A stretch of 64,000 nt of DNA from Microcebus murinus. Taxonomy: Eukaryota > Chordata > Mammalia > Primates > Cheirogaleidae. A program made the translations under genes and the position numbers. The DNA lies in contig NC_134104.1 in the NCBI RefSeq assembly GCF_040939455.1, positions 143,566,501-143,630,500 on the forward strand, in the 5' to 3' direction. The first letter of the stretch is position 1; every line of letters starts with the position of its first letter. Under the pieces are notes generated by a model. It searched no databases and was not told the DNA's origin. It worked only from the letters and a program-made list of their open reading frames with translations. Positions 1-10,865 of the stretch are shown in pieces.

Positions 1-724
1 GTGAGTAGCAGTTGGTATAAGCACCTTGCTAGAAGACCTTTATTTTAATTCCCTAGAGAAGACAGTTAACCTCCAGGTGTTCCATTGAACGGATACTGTG
101 CATGCTGGGATACATTTGCATTTGTTTTTATCCATTTTGAAGCCTGAGTTTAGAACAGATATCATTCCAAGATCCGTTGCAGGAATAAAATATGGAAAGT
201 ATCATTAGATCAGGTTGTGGTCCCCTGCTCCCTCTCCCAGCCTGATCCATGAGTGGCCCATGCTCCTACAAGGAGACAGCACGGAGCACCCCAGTCCTCG
301 CCCTCATGTTTCACCTCTGTGCTCAACCCCAGCTCCGTCTGAGCTGGCTCCTGACTTGCTGGCTTCACTTCCCACGTCCAGATTAGTGCTCCCCCAGCAT
401 CCTGATTCAGCCACTCCCATCTGGACTCTGTTGCCCTTCCTGGGACAATGATTTGTACCTGCTCTATAGGTCTACCTAATTTTCAGTGAGGCCACCCAAT
501 CAAGGCCTGGCCCTCCCAGACCTACCAGGAGAAGAGACGTGGCAGATTATCTGTATGAGGCTGCAGCATCCATACTCAGCCACCTCAGAGTGTGGACTCA
601 GAACCTTCCACTTGCTCTGTTCCTTAACCAAGAAAACATAGTAGAGTTAAGAGTCAGAGAGTTACTGAAGAAGGCTGATTATCCCAGGACAGGGAAAACC
701 CAACGGACATGGGAGCCTATGATT
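1..724. other. Intergenic, no recognised feature
   Basis: Moderately GC-balanced sequence. Short open frames at 215-451 and 539-730 have no family resemblance and no codon-like pattern. I see no repeat that I can name. Confidence 0.5.
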
Positions 725-1440
725 TTTTAAAATAATCTTTTATCGAACTAGAGCATATGTGAAGAGGAGTTCAAAATTATACATGTTCAGGTTGATGGGT
801 CATGGTGGAAGAACACACCCCTCTATCACCCAGCCAAATTCAGAAACACAGCATCACCAGACAGCATGCCAGAAGCTACCCTCACGCCCTCACGTCCCCA
901 CAAGTCAGCAGCCCCTCCTTCATCCTCAAAAGAAACCAACATCCTGACTTCCGTCCCCAGACAGTAGTTTGCCTATGATTGAGTTTTATATAAACGAAAT
1001 TACACAGAACATATTCTTTGGGGTATTTCTTCAGCTTAACATTGTGAGATTTGTTCATATTGTCACATGTAGACCATTCATTTTCATTTCTGTATAGTAT
1101 TCCACTGAATGAATGAATATACTGTAATTTATTTGTCCATTCTAATGTTGATGGACTTCTGATTTATTTTCAGTTTGGAGCTATAACAATGATGTTATAA
1201 ACATTCTTGTACTGATTTTCAGTATGTACATGGACACATTTCCACTGGGTATATACCTAGAGTAGAATTTCTGTCATAGTCTTTACCAGATGCTGCCAAA
1301 ACAACTTCTAAAGTATTTGTACTAATTTACACACCAATTTATTATACTACCAGCAGTGTTTGGAGTTCCAGAAGCCCTACTTTCTCACCCATACTTGATA
1401 TTGTCAGTCTTTTTAATTTTAATCCTTCTGGTGTATATAT
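725..1440 (-). repeat. Old L1M 3' region, antisense
   Basis: Read on the plus strand, this matches the order of phrases in antisense mammalian L1M 3' sequence: an opening like TTTATCGAACTAGAGCATATG, then 'tatagtattccactgaatg', 'tttatttgtccattctaatg', 'gatggacttctg', 'gggtatatacctag' and 'accagcagtgtttggagttcc', ending near 'ttgtcagtctttttaatttt'. It is heavily diverged with many indels, so no reading frame survives. The subfamily is not resolved. Confidence 0.8.
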
Positions 1441-3500
1441 GCAAGTACTACCCTAGACCTAGGCAGAAGTGGAATCCACTAGGCCATAAGCTTACGGTAG
1501 CCTTGCTATGACTCTCCTATTATCTCCTATAGAATTGTTTCCCTACCTATATGTGGTAAAGAACCATTCTTTCTTAATCTCCAATTCATAGACCTATAGC
1601 TTTATAAAATACAACAAAAATTAACTACTAGAAAAGTTAAATTTAAAAGCCAGAAACATATATTTGACGTACATAAAAATTTAAGTCAGAATTTATTGTT
1701 ACCAGATTCCGTAGGTACAAGGTTACATATCAATAAATAATCAATGCATCAATAAAATATAATCAGAACAAACAGGGCACAGGAAAAGAATAAAATATGT
1801 GCATCTTATTCATGGAAAGTATACATAGAGAGTCTTTATTATAGTCATAACTTTGTGTCTTTTCACACTCACAACTAAACTAAAACTTATGAGTCAGCAA
1901 TTCCCTACATTAAGCACCTTTGTACACATTTTGAGCAAACACCATGTATATCAGTATTTAGCCCTGTATTTACAAGTTTTAATATAACAAATGCATCTGC
2001 TCACCTAAATTAGATTGATGCTATTTACAAGGAATAATGTATATCTAAATGATTTCCGTGTTTTGTTTTAATAATATTCCTAGTAGATAAACCAATCCCA
2101 TAAGGGTATGTTGACAGAAAGGGAAGAAAAGAGTTTAAAGCAATTTCGACAAGCTCAAGACATTCATTTTTAACTTTTTAACATGGTCCTACAGGGCATG
2201 ACTAGTTTGCAGCTCACACCACATAGAACTTATCATGCAAATTCTTCACCAGAAATATTCCATTCAAAGACAGTCCCTGATCATTGCTGGGATGCAGCAG
2301 CAATGGCAAATTGCTATCAAAGTCACTTCCATTGATGTATTTAATACTCATCTCTCTGTGAGCCAGTCACAAACAGTAGGCAGATTGGCACAGTCCTCAG
2401 GCCACACTTTTGAATAGGCCCCACCTGAAAAATTGGTCTGTCAGTACTTCTGCAAAAACTCAAGGTAAACAGACACAGCCTCTTTTAAACACTAGAGAGT
2501 CACTCAAAGGTCTGTGAAAAGTTATCATATTTAGGGCAATGCATGAAACTGTTTTATTCCTCCAGAGCCATGCAGGTGACAAAAGAGCCAACAGACTGTC
2601 ATGTCTTTAGTTTCAAAATTATGCTATTTCCACACAACATTAACTTTACATTCATTTACAAGGAGTATGTTTTTGTTTGAAGTTCTTATAAATAGTGGTT
2701 GTCATTTTACATTCATTACAATAGCAGAAAACAGTTTTAATCAGACAAATCTAATTAACATAAACACATTATGCTTTCACCAGCAAACAAAAGAGAGAGA
2801 ACCCCGGGAATAAACTCTAGTGTCCTGGTGAAGGAATAGGAGTAAATTCTAAAGACTCATTTCAATTCATACTCTCACTACTGAATCCAGACCCACCAGC
2901 CAGGAAGCTCCAGCGTTGCTGTGGTCAATCCAGCTAACAAATGGATGTACAGTGTCAGTCCATACCTGGGGTACATGCTTCTACCCAACAAGATGTCCAT
3001 GAAGCAAGAAACTGGAGCCTTAACTTGGCTTGGGAATTGCTCCCAACCACTGACTTCTGTGAAAAAGATTTTCACAGAAATATTGTTGTTCTTTCACTAG
3101 CACTAAATGGTGTCCCACCTGTCTCTGTCCAGTTCAACTTCTGCTTTGGGGCTCTGCCAATCCTTCCCTCCATCTGTCTGTGCCAATGGCTCTCAACCCC
3201 GTGCCCCAGAAAACAGCTGCCACGCAAGCATGCCACCAGCTGTTGATGGCTGTGTAAGGTCCCTCTTGCTCCAACAGGGAATACATGCTGTGACAGTCCA
3301 GTCCATCAGCTGACACTTTGAGCTGCATAGGACTTGTGGCTCAAGGTAGAGGGGACATGATGTGCTGGGAATACAAGGTAAAAGCCACAGCATGAAGTCA
3401 AACAGGACTCAGAGGAAGAATATGAGAAGTTTGCCCCCTGAACATATTCAAGAGTATGGTCAGAGCAATAATGGTTTAGCTCAAGCAGAAGCATGATTCT
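1441..3500 (-). other. Unassigned tract, 3'UTR-like on the minus strand
   Basis: Two kilobases in which I recognise no common interspersed repeat. Read on the minus strand, the left part resembles a mammalian 3'UTR: AU-rich, with AATAAA at 1840-1835 and 1697-1692. The right part (2880-3400) is GC-richer and has a 65-codon open frame (3075-2878), but I recognise no protein. There is no poly(A) tract after either hexamer, which argues against a fresh retrocopy. It could be a non-coding transcript end, an old retrocopy or simply unique DNA. Confidence 0.3.
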
Positions 3501-3629
3501 GGGGGGCAAACCAGAGACCAGTGGGGTGACAGGATGCTTTTAAAGGTAGCATGAGATTGTGGGGGTTATATTTAATATTAGAGTGACTACTGGCTTGCTA
3601 GCGCCAGGTTGACTCCTGTGATCCGTTAG

Positions 3630-3851
3630 CAGGCATCCTCAAACTACGGCCCACGGGCCACATGCGGCCCACCGAGGACATTTATCCAGCCCGCCGGGTG
3701 TTTTTGCCACCACTGCCTGTCCTGCTTAGCAGCCGGCTTGTCCAGGTCCCCACTGCGCATGTGTGGTATGTGCGCCGCACTTTCCAATGGCCCTCCAACG
3801 GTCTGAAGGACAGTGAACTGGCCCCCTGTTTAAAAGGTTTGAGGATACCTG
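3630..3851 (-). mobile_element. Non-autonomous hAT element, GC-rich interior
   Basis: A 222-bp element with terminal inverted repeats: the left end CAGGCATCCTCAAAC and the complement of the right end CAGGTATCCTCAAAC. Read on the minus strand, its first 63 bases are nearly identical to those of the element at 57085-57275, and its last 36 bases also match. The interior differs and is GC-rich with many CpGs. It has no coding capacity, so it would have needed a transposase in trans. Flanking octamers TCCGTTAG and CTTTATAG share only the last three bases, so no clear target duplication is visible. Confidence 0.8.
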
Positions 3852-3859
3852 CTTTATAG

Positions 3860-4365
3860 TGTGCTCCCAAACATTCAAAAGGGTGCTACAAACACCAAAA
3901 AGGTGAGAACACGATTCCATACATTTATCTTCCTACCTCCCAGCGCAGTGTTTCTTAAAGTGTGAACCAGAGGGAAAGGAAGGTCAAAGGGGAAAAGGGG
4001 AATGAGAAGTGATGCTTTAAAAGGCAGATTCTTCACTCTCATCCTAATCCAAAACATCAGAGTCTCTGAGAGTGAATCCCAAGCACATAGATGGCTCTGA
4101 CTGAAATATGGAGGAAATCTTAGTCCCAGGTTAGGAGGCCACTGCTGCTGGCCCAGACCCTGAAGCCCAGCTCTGTCCAAGGCAATGAGGGCCAATTTAG
4201 CCTCACATCCTCAATGGGGACATTAGGGGTCAACCCCACTGCCATAAAATCTGGCTGCTTACATGGCACATGAGCTGACCCGTCCCCAGCCCTTGCCAGC
4301 CTGGCCTGAGTCTGCTTTCCTTATTAGCTCTCTGGGGTTCAGCTGGAATCAGAACTCCACCCCGG
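3860..4365. other. Intergenic, possible hAT remnant
   Basis: Bases about 3950-4095 begin with GCAGTGTTTCTTAAAGTGTG, which is like the end of MER-type hAT elements, but the right end is not clear. Nothing else is recognised. Confidence 0.35.
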
Positions 4366-4369
4366 AGTG

Positions 4370-4560
4370 ATTATAATAACCACCCCTGTATGTTAAGAAC
4401 CTACAGTGTGCCCAGTGCCATTCTGGGTGCTTTGAACAACTTCTATCATCCTTACAACATCACTCTAAAGTAGGAATTATTATCCTATTTTATAGATTCA
4501 AAAAAAGAGGCCCTGAGAAGTATTTGTATGGCTACTGAATAGTAAAAGTTGTCGTCTCAA
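4370..4560 (+). repeat. MIR SINE fragment
   Basis: Shows the MIR core order: 'acctacagtgtgcccagtgcc', a decayed 'cattttacagatgaggaaactgaggc' counterpart (attttatagattcaaaaaaag) and the GAAGTATTTG..GCTACT region. Old and diverged. Confidence 0.7.
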
Positions 4561-4984
4561 CCTCCACACACAAAGTTGGACTGCAGCTGAGACTCTAGGA
4601 CCCTATCTAGTTCTTATCATCGCCCCCTCTTTCTGCCTTCAGTCCCATTTCCTGGACCCTCAGCTATCCAAGGCCCTGCCCCCAAGCCAGTCTCACTGTC
4701 CAGAGCCATGGGGGTGCTGCCTTTGTCTGTGGGGCCCAGTCATCTAACTGAGCACCCTAGGATTTCAACCTGGGCCTGGGTCAAGCCAGACTCTTTTTGC
4801 TTTTGAAGGTTGCTAAAACTGGTCACTGAAATAGAAAGGCTAGTTGGCTATCACAGTTAGACGCCCCTGGACCCAGTCCTGGCATTTCCACCCTTTACTT
4901 GCTGATGAAGTCTCAGGAAACCTGGTGGAAAAACTATACAGTTATGAGATCTTGGAACCTCAACCAATCCTTTCTGTTTAATAA

Positions 4985-5112
4985 TAAGGCAGTGTTTCTC
5001 AGAGAGTGGCCCTTGTGCTACCTGCATCAGAATCACCTGGATTGCTTTAAAAATGAAAACTTCCAAGTGCCACTGAGATGTCCCAAATCAGACTTTCTAA
5101 GTGGTTCCTGAA
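4985..5112 (-). repeat. MER5-type hAT fragment
   Basis: GGCAGTGTTTCTCAGAGAGTGG followed by GCATCAGAATCACCTGGA and a diverged centre is typical of MER5A/MER5B, a short non-autonomous hAT-Charlie family. The strand is given relative to the usual consensus orientation and is uncertain. Confidence 0.7.
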
Positions 5113-5203
5113 TTTCATGAGCATCCTCATCATAGAAACAGCTTGTCACCAATTGTCTTCATCTCTGAATGGCTGTATATTTGCTTTTGTATATTTTGAA
5201 AGA

Positions 5204-5311
5204 GGAAGGAAGGAAGGAAGGAAGGAAGGAAGGAAGGAAGGAAGGAAGGAAGGAAGGAAGGAAGGAAGGAAGGAAGGAAGGAAGGAAGGAAGGAAGGAAG
5301 GAAGGAAGGAA
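5204..5311 (+). repeat. Perfect (GGAA)27 microsatellite
   Basis: Twenty-seven uninterrupted GGAA units (108 bp), flanked by AGA on the left and AAATATAC on the right. It creates artificial open frames (poly KEGR/EGRK on plus, poly FLPS on minus) that are not genes. GGAA is the core of ETS-factor sites, and long GGAA tracts are known binding platforms for EWSR1::FLI1 in human cells. Its length and purity suggest it is young and polymorphic. Confidence 0.98.
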
Positions 5312-5424
5312 AATATACATCATGGAGACTAGAGACCATATATAACCCACAAGGTGTGAAATATTTACTATCTAGCCCTTCACATAAAAAATTGCCAATG
5401 CCTGCTATAAATGATGAAAAGTTG

Positions 5425-5895
5425 TTACCAGACAGGTCCAGGTCTGTTTTGTACATATGCAGTAAATCAATCGCTGTGACACAAGTTTTGCAAAAGAGAA
5501 AAGATTTAATCACACAGCCACTCATCAAAGAGACAGGAAGTAGGAGAACAGCTCTCAAATCCGTCTCTCTGAAGATAAGGCTTAGGGATATTTATGGGTT
5601 AGAAAAGTAGGGTGGTCGAAGGCATTTGGAAAGGTGACTGGCATGGGGAAAAATGAAGAAATAGGTTTATTCCACACAAGCACACTTGGGGTTCATGGAA
5701 TTTCACAGGACATATGTACAGAAAATGGCACCGTTAGCATGATCTCAGGTTGGAGCATTTGGCCCACCAATGACAAAAGGTCATCTCTCGTGCGCTTGTG
5801 CAGGCCCAGTTGAAGGGTCATAGTCTCAACTGGTTTGAACTGGACAGGAGCTGGCCCAAGTGCCTGAAAACACCTGAAAGAACCATTATCATGGT
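5425..5895 (-). repeat. Probable endogenous-retroviral LTR fragment, antisense
   Basis: The tract 'acacaagttttgcaaaagagaa', 'gatttaatcacacagccac' and 'agtctcaactggtttgaactgg' reads like the complement of an ERV-type LTR. I cannot name the family, and the TG/CA ends and target duplication are not visible. It is non-coding. Confidence 0.4.
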
Positions 5896-6088
5896 GACTT
5901 ACGAAAGTTATACATAAAGTAGCCAGTGAAAGTTACATTTCAGCACTTAGCAGTGTGGCCTTCAGCTACCATGGCCTTCAGCTCTATGGAAAAAGGGGGG
6001 AAAAGACAAAAATCAAGTGACCAAGAACAAGCAGGGCAGGCAGATCGGATCAAATTAACCTGTCAGTTTCAAAGTTATTATGCTAGGC

Positions 6089-6312
6089 CATGCGTTCTCA
6101 ACAGAGATATCACAATAAAGTTGATTTTTAAGGGAGTGAAAAAAATTTCAATCATTTTACACATAAAACAAAGATATATATATATAGTATATAAACAGAA
6201 ATAAAGGATATCCACAATTTGAAATTTCATGATGAAGGATAGCAATTAGGAAAAAAAAGTCTAAACATATTCCATAGTAGGACAATAGTGAATGAGAGGT
6301 TGAGAAATACTG
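6089..6312. mobile_element. Old hAT-Charlie-type element with 8-bp target duplication
   Basis: Ends CATGCGTTCTCAAC and GTTGAGAAATACTG are decayed inverted repeats of the CAGNGNTTCTCAAC type. Flanking octamers TGCTAGGC (6081-6088) and TGCTAAAC (6313-6320) agree at 6 of 8 positions, and both differences are transitions. The interior (224 bp in total) is AT-rich and non-coding. The family is not named. Confidence 0.7.
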
Positions 6313-6320
6313 TGCTAAAC

Positions 6321-6889
6321 AATTGCTAAAAGTGTGAGGGAAATGGCTCCATGTGTGGGGTGTGCATGTTCTTGTGCCTCATGCTGGTGGCTTCCCTCTA
6401 GGGTCAAACACACCCATTAACCCACTTGCCTGGTCAAAGCTGTAGCACTACTACCCAAACCCTACCAGGACAACACCATGGGTCCCACATATCAGTCATT
6501 TCTATTGTTCAAGACAAAGCCAAGAGATTTATTTTTGTGAGCTGAGAAGCTTACATGTGTTGTCCCCATTTTGGGCCCTAGACATGATTCACAGCCAGGG
6601 AGCATCCCCAGGTTCCACTGTGATAAGTCCAGGGGTATTAAATTCTGCCAAGCTGGAGAAGTAACTGGCAGCCAGAGAGGTAAAACCTCTGAGTAGCAAA
6701 CATCCACAAAAGAGTTGTTTTTGTTTCCTTGCCACTGACTCCAATCCACATCCTGCCCATACAGCTGTTCTTGCCAAGGGCATCAGAGAGTTCTGTGCTG
6801 ACAATTTCAGTGGATATTTTTCTCTTCTCGTATTACTCCACCTCTCATTGTCCTTTGAAAATCCTCCCCTTCTTGTTATTGCCCCTCTT
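6321..6889. other. Intergenic, no recognised feature
   Basis: No named repeat. Open frames on both strands between 6492 and 6983 overlap each other and match nothing that I know. Confidence 0.45.
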
Positions 6890-7400
6890 CTTTTCTGCAA
6901 CTCCTTACTTTGTTGATTTTCCTCCTGCCTCTCTGACCACTTCTTTCCTATTTCCTTTTTCAGTCTTCTCTTTCCCTACCTGAATTTTGAATGTTAAAAT
7001 TCCCCAGGGAAGACCTAGGCCCTTCCTCTTCTTTCTCTATGTTCTCTCCCTAGGTTAGATAATCCATCCCTAGCATTAAGTGTCATCTATATGCTTTTGA
7101 GTCTGAAATTTTTTTCAGCATATTATAGGGGTACAAATGTTAAGGTTACGTATATTGCCTTTGTCCCTCCCTCCCCCCTCAAGTCAGAGCTTACAGTGTG
7201 TCCATCCCCCAGTTGGTGCGTATAGCACTCATTATATATGCATATAAATTTTTATCTCTTCACCTCACCCCTGAATTCTGGGTTCATGCCCACCTACCGT
7301 CTTGACATCTCCACTCTGATATCTAAAAGATATCTCAAATTTCAGGAAACTCTTTATTTTCCCTTCTCTTTCAACCAATCTAGTCCTAACCCAGGTGTAT
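6890..7400 (+). repeat. L2 LINE fragment, split by an L1 insertion
   Basis: Pyrimidine-rich sense L2 sequence. The right part, with 'cacccctgaattctgggttc', 'cttgacatctccactctgat' and 'agatatctcaaatttcagg', matches the L2 region that reads 'gaactccagactcat..gacatctccacttggatgtc..catctcaaactc'. The L2 text is broken at 7106-7253 by a younger L1 3' end and resumes in register after it. Confidence 0.7.
7106..7253 (-). mobile_element. Strepsirrhine-type L1 3' end with target duplication
   Basis: A 5'-truncated L1 3'UTR in antisense. On plus it reads TTTTTTTCAGCATATTATAG, then GGGTACAAATGTTAAGG, then a C-rich run (7165-7178), which on the L1 sense strand is the G-rich 3'UTR tract. It is flanked by AAATTTTT at 7106-7113 and 7246-7253, an 8-bp target duplication. 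Removing the insert restores the interrupted L2. Confidence 0.8.
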
Positions 7401-7474
7401 CAGTTAAAGTCCATCAAGAAAACAGAATCACTGGAGGTCTTTCCAACAAAGAGAATTTAATACCAGAAATTTTC

Positions 7475-7805
7475 TAACACAGGTGATGGAAACAGGAGAT
7501 GGTGTGGCACCACTGCTATGGCCTTTGGGAGATTATTATGTCATAAGGGTAGAGCCCTCCTGAATGGGATTCATGCCCTTATAAAAGTGACTCCAGAGAG
7601 CTAGCTAGCCTCCTTTACCATGGGAGGACAGAGCAAGAAGGTGCCATCTATAAACAAGGAAATGGTCCCTAAATAGATGTTGAATTCGAAATATCTTAAT
7701 CTTCAACTTCCCTGACTCCAGAACTAAGAGAAAAAAATTTCTATTGGTTATAAGCCACACAGACTTTGGTATTTTTTATAGCAGTCTGAGTGGACTAAGG
7801 TAAGC
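7475..7805 (+). repeat. MST/MLT1-type MaLR LTR
   Basis: Contains the characteristic order 'atgcccttataaaagtgact', 'gaggacagagcaagaagg', 'gccatctataaacaaggaa', 'ccagaactaagag', 'tataagccacacag' and 'agcagtctgagtggactaagg'. It lies inside another old repeat: the sequences at 7395-7475 and 7805-8100 look like two halves of one element. It is a non-coding solo LTR fragment. Confidence 0.75.
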
Positions 7806-8210
7806 CCCAAAATTAGCCACAACAGGAAGTCATCATCACCTGAAAGGCTGGAAGGAAAGGAGAGGTGAAAGTGTCATCATAGTCCAGATTCCAGTATACA
7901 AGATGATAGAAGCTAGAGACTTAGAAGAGACAAAACCCCTGCTACAGATACTTAAGGCAAAAAAAAAAAAAAAAAAAAAGAAATACCCCTGGCTTCTCCC
8001 CTTTTCTTGCTAATCAGTTTTCTACCATTTCCTCCACTGGCCAAATCTACCAAAAGCCAGTTGACAATGGAGCCCAGGAATTATGACTTGGGGGTCTTAT
8101 GACACAGAGCATAGCATAGGTAGGATGAAGAAAGTATATGAGAGCAAACATAAAATAACCAGTCTTCTCTTTCTTAATAAATGGCACAGTCGCCACTGAG
8201 TTACCAAAGC
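7806..8210. other. Second half of an unassigned old repeat, with a 21-A tract
   Basis: The sequence continues the repeat begun near 7395. It contains a run of 21 adenines at 7959-7979, probably a replication-expanded A-rich spot or a relic retroposon tail. No gene is seen. Confidence 0.4.
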
Positions 8211-8214
8211 CAAA

Positions 8215-8525
8215 TTATGGAAGTCACCCTTTATGCCACCCTTTTTCCTTATCATTCACTATGGTCTAGTATAAAGTCCTGTCACTTCTAGCTCACAGAT
8301 AAATCCATCTACTTCTCTCCATCTCACCCATTGTTGTACAAATAGCCTCTGTCTTTCACCTGGTTAACTTCAAGACCTCCTTACTAGTCTCCCTCTACCA
8401 CTCTTGCTCTGCTTCCAACATCCACACAGCAGCCAACGAGAAATTTTTTAATTTAAAACCAAATTATATCATCTGCTCAAAAACTTTAAATGGGGTTCTC
8501 ACTTCTTGTAATTGAAGTCAAAGGG
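8215..8525 (+). repeat. L2 LINE fragment
   Basis: Shows the late-ORF L2 order: 'gacctccttactagtctccc', 'ctctgcttccaacatccaca', 'cagcagccaacgag', 'aattatatcatctgctcaa', 'aaactttaaatggggttctc'. Heavily decayed. Confidence 0.75.
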
Positions 8526-8539
8526 AGTCAGACCAACCC

Positions 8540-9660
8540 TCCTGCTAAAGAAGTCTAAAACTTTGAACAAAACTTTTTAAAGAGGAGTCACTAAACAACA
8601 AAAAAGGAAAACTCTTGAGGAAGCGAATGATCATACTAGGCACCAAATTATTCCTTTAAAAAAAAATGTAGGTGTAATACACAGCCAAACAAAACTAGGC
8701 ACACAGGAAGCAAGTCACCATGACCAAGAACCAGCAGAAACAGAATACAAAAATAGATTCTCAAAGACTTTATATATTGTGATTATCATAGTTACCATAG
8801 GCTAACTAGATTATTGGCTCAAAAACATAATAGCCAAGTTTGGGAAAATAACTTAAAAGTATAAAAAGTGACATAGCAGGTTTTTTAAAACTAAATAGAA
8901 ATTTAAAATTTTAAAAATGCAATAAACAAAAATTTCATAGTAAATTAGACTCAGCTGAAGGAGAAATGGTGCCCTAGCTTATAGGGAGAATATATAATAC
9001 AAATATAGACAAAAAGGATGAAAATAACAGAAGAGAGCATAAGAGACATAGAAAATACAATAATAAGAAGGTCTGATATACAATTACTTGGAATCCTAAA
9101 AGGAAAAGAAGAAAAAGAAAGAGTGGGGCAAAAACAATATTTTAGAACTGAATGAAAACATCAATTCACAGATTCAAAAAGCTGAATGAATCCCAAGTAG
9201 AATCAATTAAAAAGAAGTTCATGCCTGGATATATCATAGCAAAATTGCAAGAAAACATAGACCAAAAATAAATAAATAAATAAGTTATAACATCAGCCAA
9301 ATGAAAGGAAAACAAACAAACAACAATAACAACAACAACAAAAAACAGATGACAGTCATTCACAGACAACTTATCAACAATAACAAAAAACAGAAGTGAA
9401 GTATCTTCAATGTGCTTACAGAAAATAACTGCCAACCTAGAATTTTATACCCAGAAAAACATAAATTATCTGAGAACTAAGGTGAAATAAAGGTATTTTC
9501 CAGCAAAAACCCAGAGAAATAATTGCCAACAGCCCTATGTCACATACAAAGGATGTATTTCAAGCAGAAGAAAAAGTATTTAACATTAAATGTTAGATGT
9601 GCAAAAGGAATGAAGCTTAAGCAAAGAGATCAATATATGAGGTTGAGATTATATAACTAA
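8540..9660 (+). repeat. L1M-like LINE 5'/mid fragment
   Basis: Adenine-rich on plus. It contains 'catgaccaagaaccagcag', 'agattctcaaagacttta', 'cagattcaaaaagctgaatg', 'gccaacctagaattttatac' and 'aaggtgaaataaaggtatttt', phrases from old L1M-type elements. No frame is intact. Short (AAC)n-like stretches lie at 9310-9345. Confidence 0.55.
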
Positions 9661-10299
9661 AATACACAGGGTCTTAGTTTATAATCCCCTTGGAAAGCAG
9701 AGCCAGAGAATGACTTACAAGCAATTTATTCCCAGGGAAGAGGAATAGGGGATTGGGAAAGCAAAACAGGAAAGGAGGGAAAGCAAAAAAAAGGGGGGTG
9801 GGTTATTCTTGAGCAAGTCTCTTCTGTGGAAAACTGGACCTCACATTCACCAGGGCCTTCTGAGAAGCCAAGTAAAATAAATGTGTCACAGAATTGTGCA
9901 CCTGAAGGCCACAAGACAGTAGTTATTCATCAGCTTCTGTCCCTAGTTTGTCATTAACCTCCTCACAGTCATGCAGATTCCTGCAGACATGAGGTGAGAA
10001 ATTTGAGAAAATATGAGATGGAGCATGAAAAAGGGTCAACATTTTTGTAGGACTATCAGGTAAACAGAGTTAAAGTATTCTCAGGTCCTTATCTTTTCTG
10101 GAATGAGAGTAAAGTCATTGTTTAGAGTTTAGACTTTGATAAGGTAATGATTTCTAGAGTAACCACTGAAAGAATAAAATACTCTGTAACTTTCGAATAA
10201 GAGAAAATGGAATTTTAAAAATATTTAAATAGGAAAGGGAAAAAAGATTATAGAATATATAACAAATATAAAGTACAAAATAAGAGGGCACATTTAAAC
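9661..10299. other. Intergenic, possible LTR-like remnant
   Basis: Bases 9670-9980 ('ggaaagcagagccagag', 'caatttattcccaggga') resemble decayed LTR or MER sequence that I cannot name. The rest is AT-rich unique sequence. Confidence 0.35.
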
Positions 10300-10680
10300 T
10301 CAGATACATGTGTATATATATTGCAAATGCACGTGAATTAAATTTCTAGTTAAAAGACAAAAATTATCAATCTGAGGTACAAAACAAATAAACAGTAAAA
10401 TTTTACCATAGTATATAAAAGATGTGTTAAAGTGATCAACATCTCATGTCATCAAATCAAAATACTTATTGTGGTCAAGATGTCCATTCTTCCCAAATTA
10501 ATATACAAACTTAATACAATAAAAATTAAAATAGCAACAAAATATTTTAGAAAAATTAACCAAATAATTCCAAATTAATCTGGAGATTATTCAAGAATAT
10601 TTTTAAAAGTAGAAAAATAATAAAGAACGCTAAAAATATCTATAAAACTATGAGAACAGACAGACATAATCAACATCAAC
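10300..10680 (+). repeat. L1 ORF2 fragment, decayed
   Basis: 'gtggtcaagatgtccattct', 'cttaatacaataaaaattaa' and 'ccaaattaatctggagatta' are recognisable late-ORF2 L1 phrases in sense orientation. Multiple stops. Confidence 0.65.
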
Positions 10681-10699
10681 TCCTATGGGAATACTGTTT

Positions 10700-10865
10700 G
10701 ACAGTTTTTCTGAATGCTTTTACTTTTGGTATTTCATTTGATCCATATATTAAACCCTAAAAACCAATAGGCATTTTATACAGGAAGAATCTGAGGCTCA
10801 GAAAGATTATTTTGTACTAAGTTACACAGCAAGTGATTATGCTAAAGCCTAATTCCAGCTCAAAC
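10700..10865 (+). repeat. MIR SINE fragment
   Basis: Contains 'tatttcatttgatccatat', 'gaagaatctgaggctcagaa' and 'agttacacagcaagtgatta', the MIR core and 3' part. Confidence 0.75.

Noticed and set aside
1..9. GTGAGTAGC at the first base looks like a splice donor
   Set aside because: The preceding bases are outside the window and nothing else supports an exon ending there.
5130..5558. A 142-codon minus-strand frame with FLPS repeats, and the EGRK-repeat frame on plus
   Set aside because: Both are translations of the (GGAA)27 microsatellite. No gene signal outside it.
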